64,000 bases of DNA from Candidatus Accumulibacter propinquus (GCA_016714935.1 JADKBU010000012.1:55532-119531), one strand, 5' to 3'. Counted from the stretch's first letter, positions 17,120 through 26,687 are shown. The notes: generated by a model not told the origin, from the sequence alone. Numbers and translations: made by a program.

Positions 17120-19702
17120 TCAGCCTTCGGCCACGCGCCTGCCGATGTGTTCAAGGGCCTCCTCGATCTGGTCGATCAGGACCAGGCAAAGATCGCCGGG
17201 TTGCAATTCGGCCAGAGCCGTATCGATGGCCAGGAACTCGCCACGGATCTCCCGGATCTCCGTTGTTCGTTTGGCGTTCTTCAGGCCCTCCTGCAGCAGG
17301 GCAAGCACTTCCCCATCCGCTCGGCCACGCTGGCACTGGTCCTGATAGAGCACGACCCGATCGAAGGCGTGCCCCAGAATTTCCGTCTGCTGGCGGATGT
17401 CCTCGTCGCGCCGGTCGCCGGCGCCGCTGATCACCACCGAGCGCTGGCTGCCCACGCTTGATGGCAGGTTGTCAATGGCGTCGACCAAAGCCTGAATGGC
17501 GTCCGGGTTGTGGCCGTAGTCGGCGATCAGCGTCGCGCCCCGATACGAAAAGACGTTGAAGCGCCCCGGCGCGTTTTGCGCGTCGTTCACGAAACTGCGC
17601 AGGCCGGCGTGCGTTGCCTCCCAGGAAACCCCGAGCGCCCAGGTGGTGGCAGTTGCCGCCATGGCGTTCTCGACCTGGAAACCGATGGCACCGTGTTGCG
17701 TGAGCGGAATGTCGGCCAATGCGATACGGTGTTCGACACCCCCTCCGGAAGCGACGATCGAGTCGCCGTCACGATACACGACACGCTTCCGCTGTGCGCG
17801 GTGCATGGCCATCACCGGGTGATGGCGGTCGGCAGCAAAAAAGGTGACGCTGCCCGGGCACGAATCGGCCATCCGGGCGACCATGGGATCGGCCGCATTG
17901 AGCACCGCAACGCCGGTCCCGGGCCGGACGTTCTGGACGATCACACGCTTGACTACCGACAGATCCTCGACGGTGCTGATGTAGGAAAGTCCCAGGTGGT
18001 CACCCAGACCGATGTTGGTGACCACCGCCACATCGCAGCGGTCGAAGCCAAGCCCCTCGCGCAGCACGCCGCCGCGTGCCGTCTCGAGCACGGCGGCGTC
18101 GACGTCGGGGTGGAGCAGGACATTCTTGGCGCTCTTCGGGCCGCTGCAGTCCCCGGTATCGATGCGTCGGCCCTGAATGTACACGCCGTCAGTCGTGGTC
18201 ATCCCGACCCGCAGACCGCTCTGCCCAATAATGTGGGCGACCAGCCGGACCGTCGTCGTCTTGCCGTTGGTGCCGGCGACGGCCACCAAGGGGATGCGGG
18301 CGTCGTCGCCAGGCGCAAACATGTTGGCGACAATCGCTTCTCCCACCGGCCGCCCCTTGCCGAAGGACGGCTGCAGATGCATGCGCAGTCCCGGCGCGGC
18401 ATTGATTTCGACGATGCCGCCACCCTGGGCCTCAAGCGGGCGAAGGACGCTGTCGCAAACGACATCGACGCCGGCGATATCGAGGCCGATGGTCTGTGCC
18501 GCGGCCACCGCCTGCGCCGCGAATTCGGGATGGACATCGGCGGTGACATCGGTTGCCGTGCCTCCCGTCGAGAGATTGGCGTTGTTGCGCAGTACCACGC
18601 GCTGACCTCTCGCTGGCACCGATTCCGGAGCCAGCCCCGCATTCGCCAGGCGCGCCAGGGCCAGGTCATCGAGTCGGATACGGGTCAGCGAGGTGGCGTG
18701 GCCTTCGCCGCGGCGGGGATCGCTGTTGACCCGCTCGACCAACTGGCCGATGCTGTGTACGCCATCACCGATGACCAGCGGCGGGTCGCGGCGGGCGGCG
18801 GCGATGAGTTTGTCGCCGACGACCAGCAAACGGTAGTCGTGGCCCGGCAGGAAACGCTCGACGAGCACTTCGTCGCTGACTTCGAAGGCGATCGCGTAGG
18901 CGGCTTCAATCTGTTCGCGGGTGCCCAGGTTGACGGCCACGCCCTTGCCCTGATTGCCATCCTGCGGTTTGACGACCACCGGGCAGCCGATTTCGCAGGC
19001 CGCCGCCCATGCGTCCTCGGCACTGAGGACGGGCCGGCCGCAGGGAACCGGAACGCCGGCTGCGTGCAGGAGGATCTTGCTCAGTTCCTTGTCCTGAGCG
19101 ATCGATTCGGCGACGGCGCTGGTGGCATCGGTCTCGGCAGCCTGGATGCGACGCTGCCGGCTGCCCCAGCCAAACTGCACCATGCTCCCTTCGGTCAGTC
19201 GTCGGTAGGGGATATTGCGTGCCGTCGCCGCATAAACGATGGCCCCGGTGCTTGGGCCCAAGCGCAGATCTTCGTCGAGTTCGCGCAGGCGGTCCAGCGC
19301 CTGGCCAAGTTCGAACGCCTTGCCTTCGACCGCAGCCTTGCAGAGATCCTGCGCGAGTTCGAACGCCAGGCGACCAACAGCTTCTTCGCTGTATTCGACG
19401 ACCACCTGATAGATGCCCGTTTCAAGGGTTTGCGCCGTGCGGCTGAAAGTGACCGGACAGCCGGCCTGAGCCTGCAGGCCGAGCGCAGCGAACTCGAGCG
19501 CCTGCGCCATCGATACGGCTTCATCATGACCGGCAGGCCCGAGCATGGCCAACTCGGGAAAGCGCTCACGCAGACGGGTTTCGAAACCCGGGATGCTGTC
19601 GATGCTGCGTTCGTCCTCGGCGCAGTAGATAATGGCCTCGATCGCTGTGTGGCGGCTCCACAGATTGGGACCGCGCAGAGCGCGAATTCGCGATACTTGC
19701 AT
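17120..19702 (-). CDS. cphA: Cyanophycin synthetase CphA
   Basis: An 860-aa enzyme that polymerises Asp and Arg into cyanophycin using ATP. The N-terminal domain (about 1-160) is followed by an ATP-grasp domain (about 200-470), with LGPSTGAIVYAAT, GCPVVVKPQDGNQGKGV and GGIVEINAAPGLRMH. A complete Mur-ligase-like domain (about 470-860) has P-loop VAGTNGKTTTVRL (about residue 477), ADYGHNPDAI and SGAGDRRDEDI. Length matches the family. In the N-domain the HxxEH motif kept in the paralogue CphA' is replaced by QALEF (67-71). RBS GAGGAAA precedes the ATG by about 8 nt. It is the last gene of the minus-strand cluster, 68 nt after cphA'. Confidence 0.95.
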   Translation of the reverse strand: MQVSRIRALRGPNLWSRHTAIEAIIYCAEDERSIDSIPGFETRLRERFPELAMLGPAGHDEAVSMAQALEFAALGLQAQAGCPVTFSRTAQTLETGIYQVVVEYSEEAVGRLAFELAQDLCKAAVEGKAFELGQALDRLRELDEDLRLGPSTGAIVYAATARNIPYRRLTEGSMVQFGWGSRQRRIQAAETDATSAVAESIAQDKELSKILLHAAGVPVPCGRPVLSAEDAWAAACEIGCPVVVKPQDGNQGKGVAVNLGTREQIEAAYAIAFEVSDEVLVERFLPGHDYRLLVVGDKLIAAARRDPPLVIGDGVHSIGQLVERVNSDPRRGEGHATSLTRIRLDDLALARLANAGLAPESVPARGQRVVLRNNANLSTGGTATDVTADVHPEFAAQAVAAAQTIGLDIAGVDVVCDSVLRPLEAQGGGIVEINAAPGLRMHLQPSFGKGRPVGEAIVANMFAPGDDARIPLVAVAGTNGKTTTVRLVAHIIGQSGLRVGMTTTDGVYIQGRRIDTGDCSGPKSAKNVLLHPDVDAAVLETARGGVLREGLGFDRCDVAVVTNIGLGDHLGLSYISTVEDLSVVKRVIVQNVRPGTGVAVLNAADPMVARMADSCPGSVTFFAADRHHPVMAMHRAQRKRVVYRDGDSIVASGGGVEHRIALADIPLTQHGAIGFQVENAMAATATTWALGVSWEATHAGLRSFVNDAQNAPGRFNVFSYRGATLIADYGHNPDAIQALVDAIDNLPSSVGSQRSVVISGAGDRRDEDIRQQTEILGHAFDRVVLYQDQCQRGRADGEVLALLQEGLKNAKRTTEIREIRGEFLAIDTALAELQPGDLCLVLIDQIEEALEHIGRRVAEG

Positions 19703-19770
19703 GGACAGTTTCCTCTTTCGGATTCAGTGCGGACGCCGGTTGGTGGCGCTGGCTCGTTGCGGTCCACGAC

Positions 19771-21942
19771 TCAGGCGATGGTGAACGTCTGCAGCCCGGT
19801 ACGTATGATTTCTGGTCCGATGCCCAGCGCCCACGCGGCGCCGCTGGCGGCAAGGACATTCTCGATCTGGTAATCGGTGCGCCCACCGTTGGTCAGCGGG
19901 ATGCCCTTCAAGCTGGCGATCTCCGTTTCGTTGGCGCCGTTGGCCAGTACGACCCGCTCGTTGCGTACGAATACCGCCCGTTTGCCTTGGGCCAGGTGTT
20001 CGGCAAGGGTGGGCAGAGCGGCGTCCAGGCCAAAGAAGATCACCTCGCCGTCGCACAAGGGCGCGATCTCGACCAGCATCGGCTGGCTTGCATTAAGTAC
20101 TGCGGCACCCGTGGGCAATACCAGATCGACCTGCGTGCGCAACACGGTGAACACCTGTTCCGGCGTTTCGACGTGGTAGCGCCCGAAATGCCTGGCCGCC
20201 TCGACGTTGGTGATCACGCCCACCTGACAGCGATCGTAGGCCAGGCCTTCGCTGAGGATGCTGTCGGTCCCGTTCTCGAAAACGGCGGCTTCGACGGCGC
20301 GATTCATCAGCAGCCGGTGGGCGCCTCCCCAGTTGGCGTTGTCGCCCTGCGCGATACAACGCCGATGCACGAACAATCCGTCGCTGCTGGCCAGCCCCGT
20401 GTGCCTGCCGGACAGGGTCAGGAGGCTGGCGATCAGACGGGCGACGGTCGTCTTGCCGAAGCTGCCGGTCACGCCCACCACCGGGATACGTCCGTCGTCG
20501 CCGTTGGGGAAGAGTTCATCGACGATGGCGCGACCGACCGGGCGTGGCTGGCCGGTCTCGGGCTTGAGGTGCATCAGCAGGCCGGGACCGGCGTTAACTT
20601 CGACAATGCCGCCGCGTTGCCCGTCGAGAGGCTGCGAAATGTCTTCGCAGACCAGATCCACCCCGGCGATGTCGAGTCCGACGATACGTGCGGCGAGCGA
20701 GGCGGTGGCTGCAGTTTCCGGGTGTACCAGATCCGTGACGTCGTCCGTATGATTGCCGCTGCGGACGATCAGGACCTCACGACCGGCCGCCGGGACCGAG
20801 TCCGGGGCGAATCCCTGGCGCGAGACTTCGAGCCGGGCAACCGGGTTGTCGGCGAGGGCAATGATATCGAGCGGGAATTCCTCGGCGGCGCCGCGTCGCG
20901 GGTCGGAGTTGATCTGGCTATCGATCAGTTCGTCGATCGTTGACCGGCCATCGCCGACGACCTTGGCGGTTTCGCCACGCGCGGCCGCAGCGAGTTTGCC
21001 GCCAACGATCAGCAGTCGATGTTCCGAGCCGCGCACGTAACGTTCGACGATGACGCCGCTGCCTTCGACGACCGCCGCCGCATAGGCCGACTCGACCTCT
21101 TCGCGGGCCATCAGATTGGTGAACACGCCGCGCGCGTGGTTGCCGTCCGATGGTTTGACGACCACCGGCAAGCCGATGTCTTCGGCCGCATCCCAGGCAT
21201 CCTCGGCACTATCGACCAGGCGTCCCTCGGGAACCGGTACGCCACAGGATTTGAGGAGCGTCTTGGTGAGATCCTTGTCGCGCGAGATCCCTTCGGCAAT
21301 CGCGCTGGTACGGTCGGTTTCGGCAGTCCAGATGCGCCGGCTGCGGGCGCCGTAGCCGAGCTGCACGAGGTTGCCGGTGGCCAGCAGACGAATCGCCGGA
21401 ATGCGACGGTCTTTGGCGGTTGCGGCTTCGACGATGCAGCCCGTGCTCGGACCAAGGAGCTTGCGTTCGGCCATGTCGGCCAGTCGTTCGACTGTGCCGG
21501 CAACGTCGAAGGTCTGGTCCTTGATGGCGGCCAGCAGCAGGTCGCGTCCCGCATAGAGACAGGAGCGTGTGACATCCTCATGCCAGGCGCGCACCACCAC
21601 CCGGTATACGCCGCGCGTCGACGTTTCCCGCGCCTTGCCGAACCCGCCGGGCATACCGGCGAGGTTCTGCAGTTCGAGGGTGACGTGTTCGAGCATGTGC
21701 GCCGCCCAGGTGCCTTCCTCGACGCGCCGCAGGAAGCCGCCGCGCTCTCCGTAGCTGCAGCGGTGCTCGACCAGCGATGGCAACAGCGCGGTGAGCCGTT
21801 CGTAGAAACCCGGGATGGTATTGGAGGGAAAGTCCTCGAGTTCGCCGATATCGACCAGCGCTTCGATGACCGGACGGTAAGTCCAGATGTTTGGGCCGCG
21901 GAGGTAGCGGATCTCGAGGAACTTGATGTCTTTGCTTTTCAT
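19771..21942 (-). CDS. cphA': Cyanophycin synthetase-like protein CphA' lacking the C-terminal Mur domain
   Basis: A 723-aa paralogue of CphA that starts MKSKDIKFLEIRYLRGPNIW. It keeps the N-domain with HMLEH at residues 82-86 and the ATP-grasp domain (GLPVVVKPSDGNHARGVFTN, then GGIVEVNAGPGLLMHLKPE). It also keeps the central Mur-ligase domain with a variant P-loop GVTGSFGKTTVARL (about residue 492). The protein stops right after YQIENVLAASGAAWALGI, exactly where the C-terminal Mur domain of CphA would begin, so about 130 residues are missing. Such a second synthetase is known beside cphA in several betaproteobacteria. Start: ATG at 21942 (family-like N-terminus); the frame extends to 22002 with a non-conserved leader. 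Confidence 0.9.
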   Translation of the reverse strand: MKSKDIKFLEIRYLRGPNIWTYRPVIEALVDIGELEDFPSNTIPGFYERLTALLPSLVEHRCSYGERGGFLRRVEEGTWAAHMLEHVTLELQNLAGMPGGFGKARETSTRGVYRVVVRAWHEDVTRSCLYAGRDLLLAAIKDQTFDVAGTVERLADMAERKLLGPSTGCIVEAATAKDRRIPAIRLLATGNLVQLGYGARSRRIWTAETDRTSAIAEGISRDKDLTKTLLKSCGVPVPEGRLVDSAEDAWDAAEDIGLPVVVKPSDGNHARGVFTNLMAREEVESAYAAAVVEGSGVIVERYVRGSEHRLLIVGGKLAAAARGETAKVVGDGRSTIDELIDSQINSDPRRGAAEEFPLDIIALADNPVARLEVSRQGFAPDSVPAAGREVLIVRSGNHTDDVTDLVHPETAATASLAARIVGLDIAGVDLVCEDISQPLDGQRGGIVEVNAGPGLLMHLKPETGQPRPVGRAIVDELFPNGDDGRIPVVGVTGSFGKTTVARLIASLLTLSGRHTGLASSDGLFVHRRCIAQGDNANWGGAHRLLMNRAVEAAVFENGTDSILSEGLAYDRCQVGVITNVEAARHFGRYHVETPEQVFTVLRTQVDLVLPTGAAVLNASQPMLVEIAPLCDGEVIFFGLDAALPTLAEHLAQGKRAVFVRNERVVLANGANETEIASLKGIPLTNGGRTDYQIENVLAASGAAWALGIGPEIIRTGLQTFTIA

Positions 21943-22093
21943 GGCGTCAGTCCAGGCACGGGAAGGTTGGCGCGCGGCGGCGCGGGACAGGCGGAAGGCC
22001 ATCGGAGTACCGGCCCGGCCCGGATTATCTCGGGAATAACGCCGGCTGCGTCAATCGGCTGACCGCCGGGCAAGCGGATTGCTCCGGGGTTCG

Positions 22094-22567
22094 TCACAGG
22101 AAGCGGTCCAGGATCCGTCGGCTGTACTGATCGAGGGCATAGCGGTCGCGGATCAGGAAGTGGATGCCGTGGCTGTCAGCGATCAACAGCGCCGGCGAGG
22201 TGAGGCGGCGAATGTCTTCCTCGCCCTTCAGGACGAAACTCGCGGCACCGCGGTCGGTCTCGACCTGCCAGGTGCTCGGGGTGGCGAAACTCGCCACCCC
22301 GACGATGCGCGTGATTTCGGGCATGAACTCGCGCTGGGCGAGTTCCGACTCAACAAGGATGCGCAGATGGTCTGGTAGTGCGTCGAGCCGGTCGATCCAC
22401 GCCAGTTCGTGGCCGTAAGGGTCTACCAGGCCGATGCCGTCGTCGGGGGCGGTGATCGGAAAAGCCCGCACGGGTACCACACCGGCATGGATTTCGCCGT
22501 CGGAGCCGATGAATTCGAGCTTGCCGAAGGCGTTACGGCGTAATTGGTAGGCGGGGGCGATGGTCAT
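22094..22567 (-). CDS. DUF1854 protein associated with cyanophycin metabolism
   Basis: A 157-aa DUF1854 protein. Recognisable stretches are RNAFGKLEFIGSDGEIHAGV, VPVRAFPITAPDDGIGLVD, GHELAWIDRLDALP, and ITRIVGVASFATPSTWQVETD. It ends LLIADSHGIHFLIRD. DUF1854 proteins recur next to cyanophycin synthetases and a dedicated ABC protein; their biochemical role is unknown. Its ATG overlaps the stop of the ABC transporter gene by 4 nt (ATGA), so the two are translationally coupled. cphA' begins 151 nt downstream. Confidence 0.88.
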   Translation of the reverse strand: MTIAPAYQLRRNAFGKLEFIGSDGEIHAGVVPVRAFPITAPDDGIGLVDPYGHELAWIDRLDALPDHLRILVESELAQREFMPEITRIVGVASFATPSTWQVETDRGAASFVLKGEEDIRRLTSPALLIADSHGIHFLIRDRYALDQYSRRILDRFL

Positions 22568-24882
22568 TGTCGGTCATCCTCGTCGTGTCGGGCGAGTTCC
22601 ATCCGACGCAGTTCGTCTTCGGTGTCGACGTTGCGGGCCTGCGCCTGATACAGGCGGTAGTAATGACCCTCGCTAGCCATCAGTTCGTCGTGGCTGCCGA
22701 CCTCGACGACACTGCCACGGTCGAGGACGACCAGTCGATTGGCGTCACGCAGCGTGGACAGGCGGTGCGCAATGGCAATCGTCGTACGTCCTCGTACCAG
22801 GTTGTCGAGTGCCTTCTGGATTTCCTTCTCGGTGGTGGTGTCGACCGACGAGGTCGCCTCGTCGAGGATCAGGATGCGCGGGTCGATCAGCAGCGCGCGG
22901 GCGATCGAGATCCGCTGTCGTTCACCGCCTGAAAGTGCCTGCCCGCGTTCGCCGACCAGCGAGTCGTAGCCGTGCGGCAGTCGAAGGATGAATTCGTGGG
23001 CGTGCGCGGCGCGCGCCGCGGCGACGATCTCCGCATGTGTCGCATCGGGTTTGCCATAGGCGATATTCTCGGCAATGGTTCCGAAGAACAGGAAGGGTTC
23101 CTGCAGTACCAGCCCGATGTGCTTGCGGTATTCGGCAACCGGCAACGACCGGATATCGACACCATCGATCAGGATGGCGCCTTCGGTGACGTCGTAGAAG
23201 CGGCAGATCAGGTTGACCAGGGTGCTCTTTCCGGAACCGCTGTGTCCGACCAGGCCGACCATTTCACCGGGCTTGATGACGATGTTGATGTCGCGGGTGA
23301 CGCTGCGCGTGCCATAGCGGAAGCCGACGCCGCGCAATTCGATGCGCCCCGAAACCTTCGGCAGGTGCACCGGGTGCATCGGTTCGGGAACGCTCGAGAC
23401 GTGGTCGAGAATGTCGAAGATGCGCTTGGCGCCGGCCGCAGCCTTCTGCGTGACCGAGACGATGCGGCTCATCGAGTCCAGGCGAAGATAGAAGCGACTG
23501 ATATAGGCGAGGAAAGCGGTCAATACGCCAACGGTGATCTGGTCCTTGGCGATCTGCCAGATTCCGAAGGCCCAGACGATCAACAAACCGATTTCGGTGA
23601 GCAGCGTCACGGTCGGCGAGAACACCGACCATACCCTATTGACGCGGTCGTTGACATCCAGGTTGCGCACATTCGCCGCCCGGAAGCGTGCCGCCTCGCG
23701 GTTCTCCTGTGCAAATGCCTTGACCACGCGGATGCCGGGAATCGTATCGGCGAGGACATTGGTGACTTCCGCCCAGATGCGGTCTACGCGTTCGAAGCCG
23801 GTGCGCAGTTTCTCACGCACGACGTGTATCAACCAGCCGATGATCGGCAGCGGCAACAGCGTGACCGCTGCCAGCCATGGGTCGATCGACACCAGAATCG
23901 CCGTGGTCATGACGATCATCAGCACGTCGGTGGCAAAATCCAGGAGGTGCAGTGAAATGAAGATGTTGATGCGATCGGTCTCCGAACCGATGCGCGCCAT
24001 CAGGTCGCCGGTTCGCTTGCCGCCAAAATACTCCTGCGAGAGCTTGAGCAGGTGCTCGTAGGTGGTGGTACGCAGGTCGGCGCCGATCCGTTCCGATACC
24101 AGCGCCAGAATGTAAGTGCGTCCCCAACCGAGCACCCAGGCGAAAAGTGACGACCCGAGCAGGCCCGAAAGATAGAACGCGACCAGTTGCGGGTCGATGG
24201 GCTGGCCGTTCTGGTAGGGGATCAGCACCTTGTCCATCAGCGGCATCGTCAGGTACGGTGCCACCAGCGTTGCCGCCGTGGTCAGCAAGGACAGCGCAAA
24301 GGCGGCCAGCAAGCGCCCTCTGTAGGGTCTGGCAAACCGCCCCAGGCGCAGCAGCGTCCAGGTCGACGGCGGCTCGTGGATCTCCTTGCTGCAGGCCGGG
24401 CACTCCTCCTGTCCGGCCAGCAGCGGCGTCTCGCACTTCGGGCAGAGTGCCACTGTCGAAGGGGGCGGCAGTTCTCCGGTGACGTGGTAGGCAAGTTGCC
24501 GTGTGAAGTGGTCGACCAGCCGGCCGGCGGCAACATCGGCACCGAGCGTGTAGCGCCAATGCGCCAGGAGGTGGTCGGCATCCGTCAGTTCCAGCGTTCC
24601 GACACCCGAATGATCGCGGCGGCTGAGGGAAAGTCCTGAGCGAAAAGTCCAGCTTGTCCAGCACTTGCCTTCGGCCGACAGCAGGCGCTCGCTGGTGACC
24701 ACCAGCACGCCGGAAGAAAAATGCAGCCTGGCGTCGAGATCGATCTCGAGCCAGGCCAATATCCGTTCGTCGCCAGCGAGCTGCGTATCCAGTTGGGCCC
24801 GCCAGTGGGCCGGCAGCAAAAGTGCCGACGATCCGTCAGGCGGCGTGTCGCGAACGGTGGCGGAGGGATGAGCTTGCGTCAT
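22564..24882 (-). CDS. ABC exporter (fused TMD-NBD) associated with cyanophycin metabolism, with zinc ribbon
   Basis: A 772-aa half-transporter of exporter type. Residues 1 to about 140 form an unusual soluble N-terminal domain (GDERILAWLEIDLDARLHFS, SGVLVVTSERLLS). At about 145-167 a four-cysteine zinc-ribbon-like element follows (CPKCETP, then CPACSKEI). Six transmembrane helices span about 190-480. The nucleotide-binding domain spans about 530-770, with Walker A VGHSGSGKSTLVNL, Q-loop, signature LSGGERQRISIAR, Walker B ILILDEATSSVD and the H-loop AHRLST. It is the first gene of the cluster with DUF1854, cphA' and cphA. The transported substrate is unknown; arginine- or dipeptide-related compounds are a guess. 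The ATG at 24882 is chosen over an upstream extension lacking conserved features. Confidence 0.88.
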   Translation of the reverse strand: MTQAHPSATVRDTPPDGSSALLLPAHWRAQLDTQLAGDERILAWLEIDLDARLHFSSGVLVVTSERLLSAEGKCWTSWTFRSGLSLSRRDHSGVGTLELTDADHLLAHWRYTLGADVAAGRLVDHFTRQLAYHVTGELPPPSTVALCPKCETPLLAGQEECPACSKEIHEPPSTWTLLRLGRFARPYRGRLLAAFALSLLTTAATLVAPYLTMPLMDKVLIPYQNGQPIDPQLVAFYLSGLLGSSLFAWVLGWGRTYILALVSERIGADLRTTTYEHLLKLSQEYFGGKRTGDLMARIGSETDRINIFISLHLLDFATDVLMIVMTTAILVSIDPWLAAVTLLPLPIIGWLIHVVREKLRTGFERVDRIWAEVTNVLADTIPGIRVVKAFAQENREAARFRAANVRNLDVNDRVNRVWSVFSPTVTLLTEIGLLIVWAFGIWQIAKDQITVGVLTAFLAYISRFYLRLDSMSRIVSVTQKAAAGAKRIFDILDHVSSVPEPMHPVHLPKVSGRIELRGVGFRYGTRSVTRDINIVIKPGEMVGLVGHSGSGKSTLVNLICRFYDVTEGAILIDGVDIRSLPVAEYRKHIGLVLQEPFLFFGTIAENIAYGKPDATHAEIVAAARAAHAHEFILRLPHGYDSLVGERGQALSGGERQRISIARALLIDPRILILDEATSSVDTTTEKEIQKALDNLVRGRTTIAIAHRLSTLRDANRLVVLDRGSVVEVGSHDELMASEGHYYRLYQAQARNVDTEDELRRMELARHDEDDRQ

Positions 24883-25081
24883 GATTTGACCGGTCTTGCA
24901 ACAAGGCTGCAAGTATACCTGCCATCTCCCCGGCATGGCGGTCCTTGCGCGACGGCGTCGTTGCGACCGCAGCCAGTAATACAGCCGCAATCGGGTCATG
25001 CCTGATGCCCTGTCGGGGTTGCTGGCGAGAGTGCATCCGGCCGGGGACGGGCAAACACGACCGGGGCCTCCTGATTCGTGT

Positions 25082-25837
25082 TCAGAGGCGCAGGCGGTCG
25101 TCGCTCAGATGGTGTTGCTGTTGCAGCCGGGCGACGGTCGGCAACAGGTTGAGGCCGGTGTCTTTCAGGTACTGCCTGGCGCGGTTGATCAATTCCACGC
25201 AGGGGATGTCGATGGGTTCGCCGGCGGTGGCGAAGGCGATGGTATTGCCGCTGTCACATGAAGGAAAGACCAGCGAACGGCCGTCGAAAGCCTTGCTGAT
25301 TCTCTCGGCACTCGCCGCGAAGCCGCGTTCCCGCCCGAGCAGGTTGACTGCCAGCAGTCCGCCGTCGCTCAGGCGCGCACGACAGGCCTGGTAGAACGGC
25401 AGTGTGTCGAGCACACCGGCGCGGGCGTTGCGATCGAAGCCGTCTACCAGTATGTAGTCATGCAGGCTGTCGCCCTGGAGCATGTAGTCGGCACCGTCGG
25501 CGATGCACACGCGTAGCCGCAGCGGATCGTCGGGCAGTTTGAAGTGCAGCCGGGCGACGCTCTCGACCTGCGAATCGATCTCGATGACGGTGATCCTGGT
25601 TGCCGGCAACCGGTGGTAGATGAACTTCGCCAGTGATCCGGCGCCGAGCCCGATCAACAAGGCCTGGCGCGGCCAGGGCGGGTCACGCAGCAACACGCCG
25701 GCCATCATTTCGCGGGTATACGGCAGTTCCAGGGCATTGGGGCGCTGAATGCGCATCGCACCCTGCACCCAGTCGGACGAGAAATGCAGGTAGCGCACAC
25801 CGGCCTTCTCGCTGATCTCAATCGCGTTGTTTGCCAT
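25082..25837 (-). CDS. Spermidine synthase-like methyltransferase-fold protein
   Basis: A 251-aa soluble protein of the spermine/spermidine synthase superfamily. Motifs: YTREMMAGVLL, QALLIGLGAGSLAKFIYHRL (AdoMet site), ITVIEIDSQVESVARLHF, RVCIADGADYM and HDYILVDGFDRNARAG. The loop GLGAGSL in place of GGGDGG, and missing polyamine-site residues, suggest an aminopropyltransferase-like fold with an unknown substrate. The ATG at 25837 (MANNAIEISEKAG) gives a normal N-terminus; an ATG at 25963 is possible but adds basic, non-conserved sequence. It is divergent from secG. Confidence 0.8.
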   Translation of the reverse strand: MANNAIEISEKAGVRYLHFSSDWVQGAMRIQRPNALELPYTREMMAGVLLRDPPWPRQALLIGLGAGSLAKFIYHRLPATRITVIEIDSQVESVARLHFKLPDDPLRLRVCIADGADYMLQGDSLHDYILVDGFDRNARAGVLDTLPFYQACRARLSDGGLLAVNLLGRERGFAASAERISKAFDGRSLVFPSCDSGNTIAFATAGEPIDIPCVELINRARQYLKDTGLNLLPTVARLQQQHHLSDDRLRL

Positions 25838-26155
25838 CAGGTTGTGGGGAAGCAGTGGTTGCAGGAGCCGCAGAAGGTCTGGTGCGTGCAGCGCATTCCG
25901 GATTCGTCCCAGGAGACTGTATCGAACAGCTCGCAAGGGGCCGCGGAGTCGCTGTGGTGTCATGCCGGCCTGAGCAGGCCGGCGGGATAGGCAGTGTGCA
26001 GGCCAAATTGACACGTGATCATTCTCCGCCCTCTGCGGCATTACCTACAGTCAGCAGGCCGTGTCTGACATTCTACTGCAGGCGGCGACGGCAGCCCCGG
26101 CTACTTGCGAGGGCTTCCCATGCCGATGATCAAGGTGCCGGGAGCGGATCGTGAA
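25838..26155. other. Divergent intergenic region upstream of secG
   Basis: About 320 nt between the spermidine synthase-like gene and the secG promoter. An in-frame minus-strand extension of the former exists here but looks non-coding. In many betaproteobacteria tpiA precedes secG; no trace of tpiA is present here. Confidence 0.4.
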
Positions 26156-26185
26156 TTGACCAGCACGCTTCAAACTGGCTATACT
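26156..26185 (+). promoter_or_regulatory. Sigma70-type promoter of secG (and probably the tRNA-nuo unit)
   Basis: TTGACC (26156-26161), an 18-nt spacer and TATACT (26180-26185): a near-consensus pair 64 nt upstream of the secG ATG. No terminator is visible between secG, tRNA-Leu and nuoA, so readthrough into the complex I operon is plausible. Confidence 0.65.
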
Positions 26186-26248
26186 CTACCGGTTTTTCGG
26201 CTTGGTCGAGGTGGCGACCCGCCGCATGCTGGTCGACCAAGAGGTAAT

Positions 26249-26620
26249 ATGGACTATCTTTTTTCTGCGGTTCTGGTGGTACACATTCTGGCCGCCATCG
26301 GCGTCATCGGTCTCGTTCTCGTGCAGCATGGAAAAGGGGCCGACATGGGGGCGGCTTTCGGTAGCGGCGCTTCCGGCAGCCTGTTCGGGGCGACCGGTTC
26401 CGCGAATTTCCTGAGCCGTGCTACCGCGGTCCTGGCTACGGTCTTCTTTGTGACCAGCCTGTCGCTCGCCTACATCGCTTCAAGCAAGCCAAAAACGGCT
26501 GGCAGTGTGATGCAGGATGCGATAAAATCCGAGCCTGTTCCAGCTTCGCCGGTAGGCGCTGTGGACAAGGGTGGAAGCCCTTCGGACACCGATTCGAAGG
26601 CGAAGGATATTCCCAGGTAA
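26249..26620 (+). CDS. secG: Preprotein translocase subunit SecG
   Basis: A 123-aa inner-membrane subunit of SecYEG. Two transmembrane helices (about residues 4-24, LFSAVLVVHILAAIGVIGLV, and 55-75, TAVLATVFFVTSLSLAYIA) flank the conserved cytoplasmic loop VQHGKGADMGAAFGSGASGS. That loop is the SecG signature. The C-terminus is a Ser/Lys/Pro-rich tail. GAGG lies 4 nt before the ATG. It is followed 67 nt downstream by tRNA-Leu and then nuoA, an arrangement conserved in betaproteobacteria. Confidence 0.95.
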   Translation: MDYLFSAVLVVHILAAIGVIGLVLVQHGKGADMGAAFGSGASGSLFGATGSANFLSRATAVLATVFFVTSLSLAYIASSKPKTAGSVMQDAIKSEPVPASPVGAVDKGGSPSDTDSKAKDIPR

Positions 26621-26687
26621 TTTGCTGTGAAGGCGCGGGCGGGAAGTGCAGAACTCCTCGATCAACTCGTCTGCTGTCTGTGGTAGT

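Noticed and set aside
17510..19873. A 787-codon plus-strand frame opposite cphA
   Set aside because: Exact antisense of the cyanophycin synthetase; the length results from high GC at third positions.
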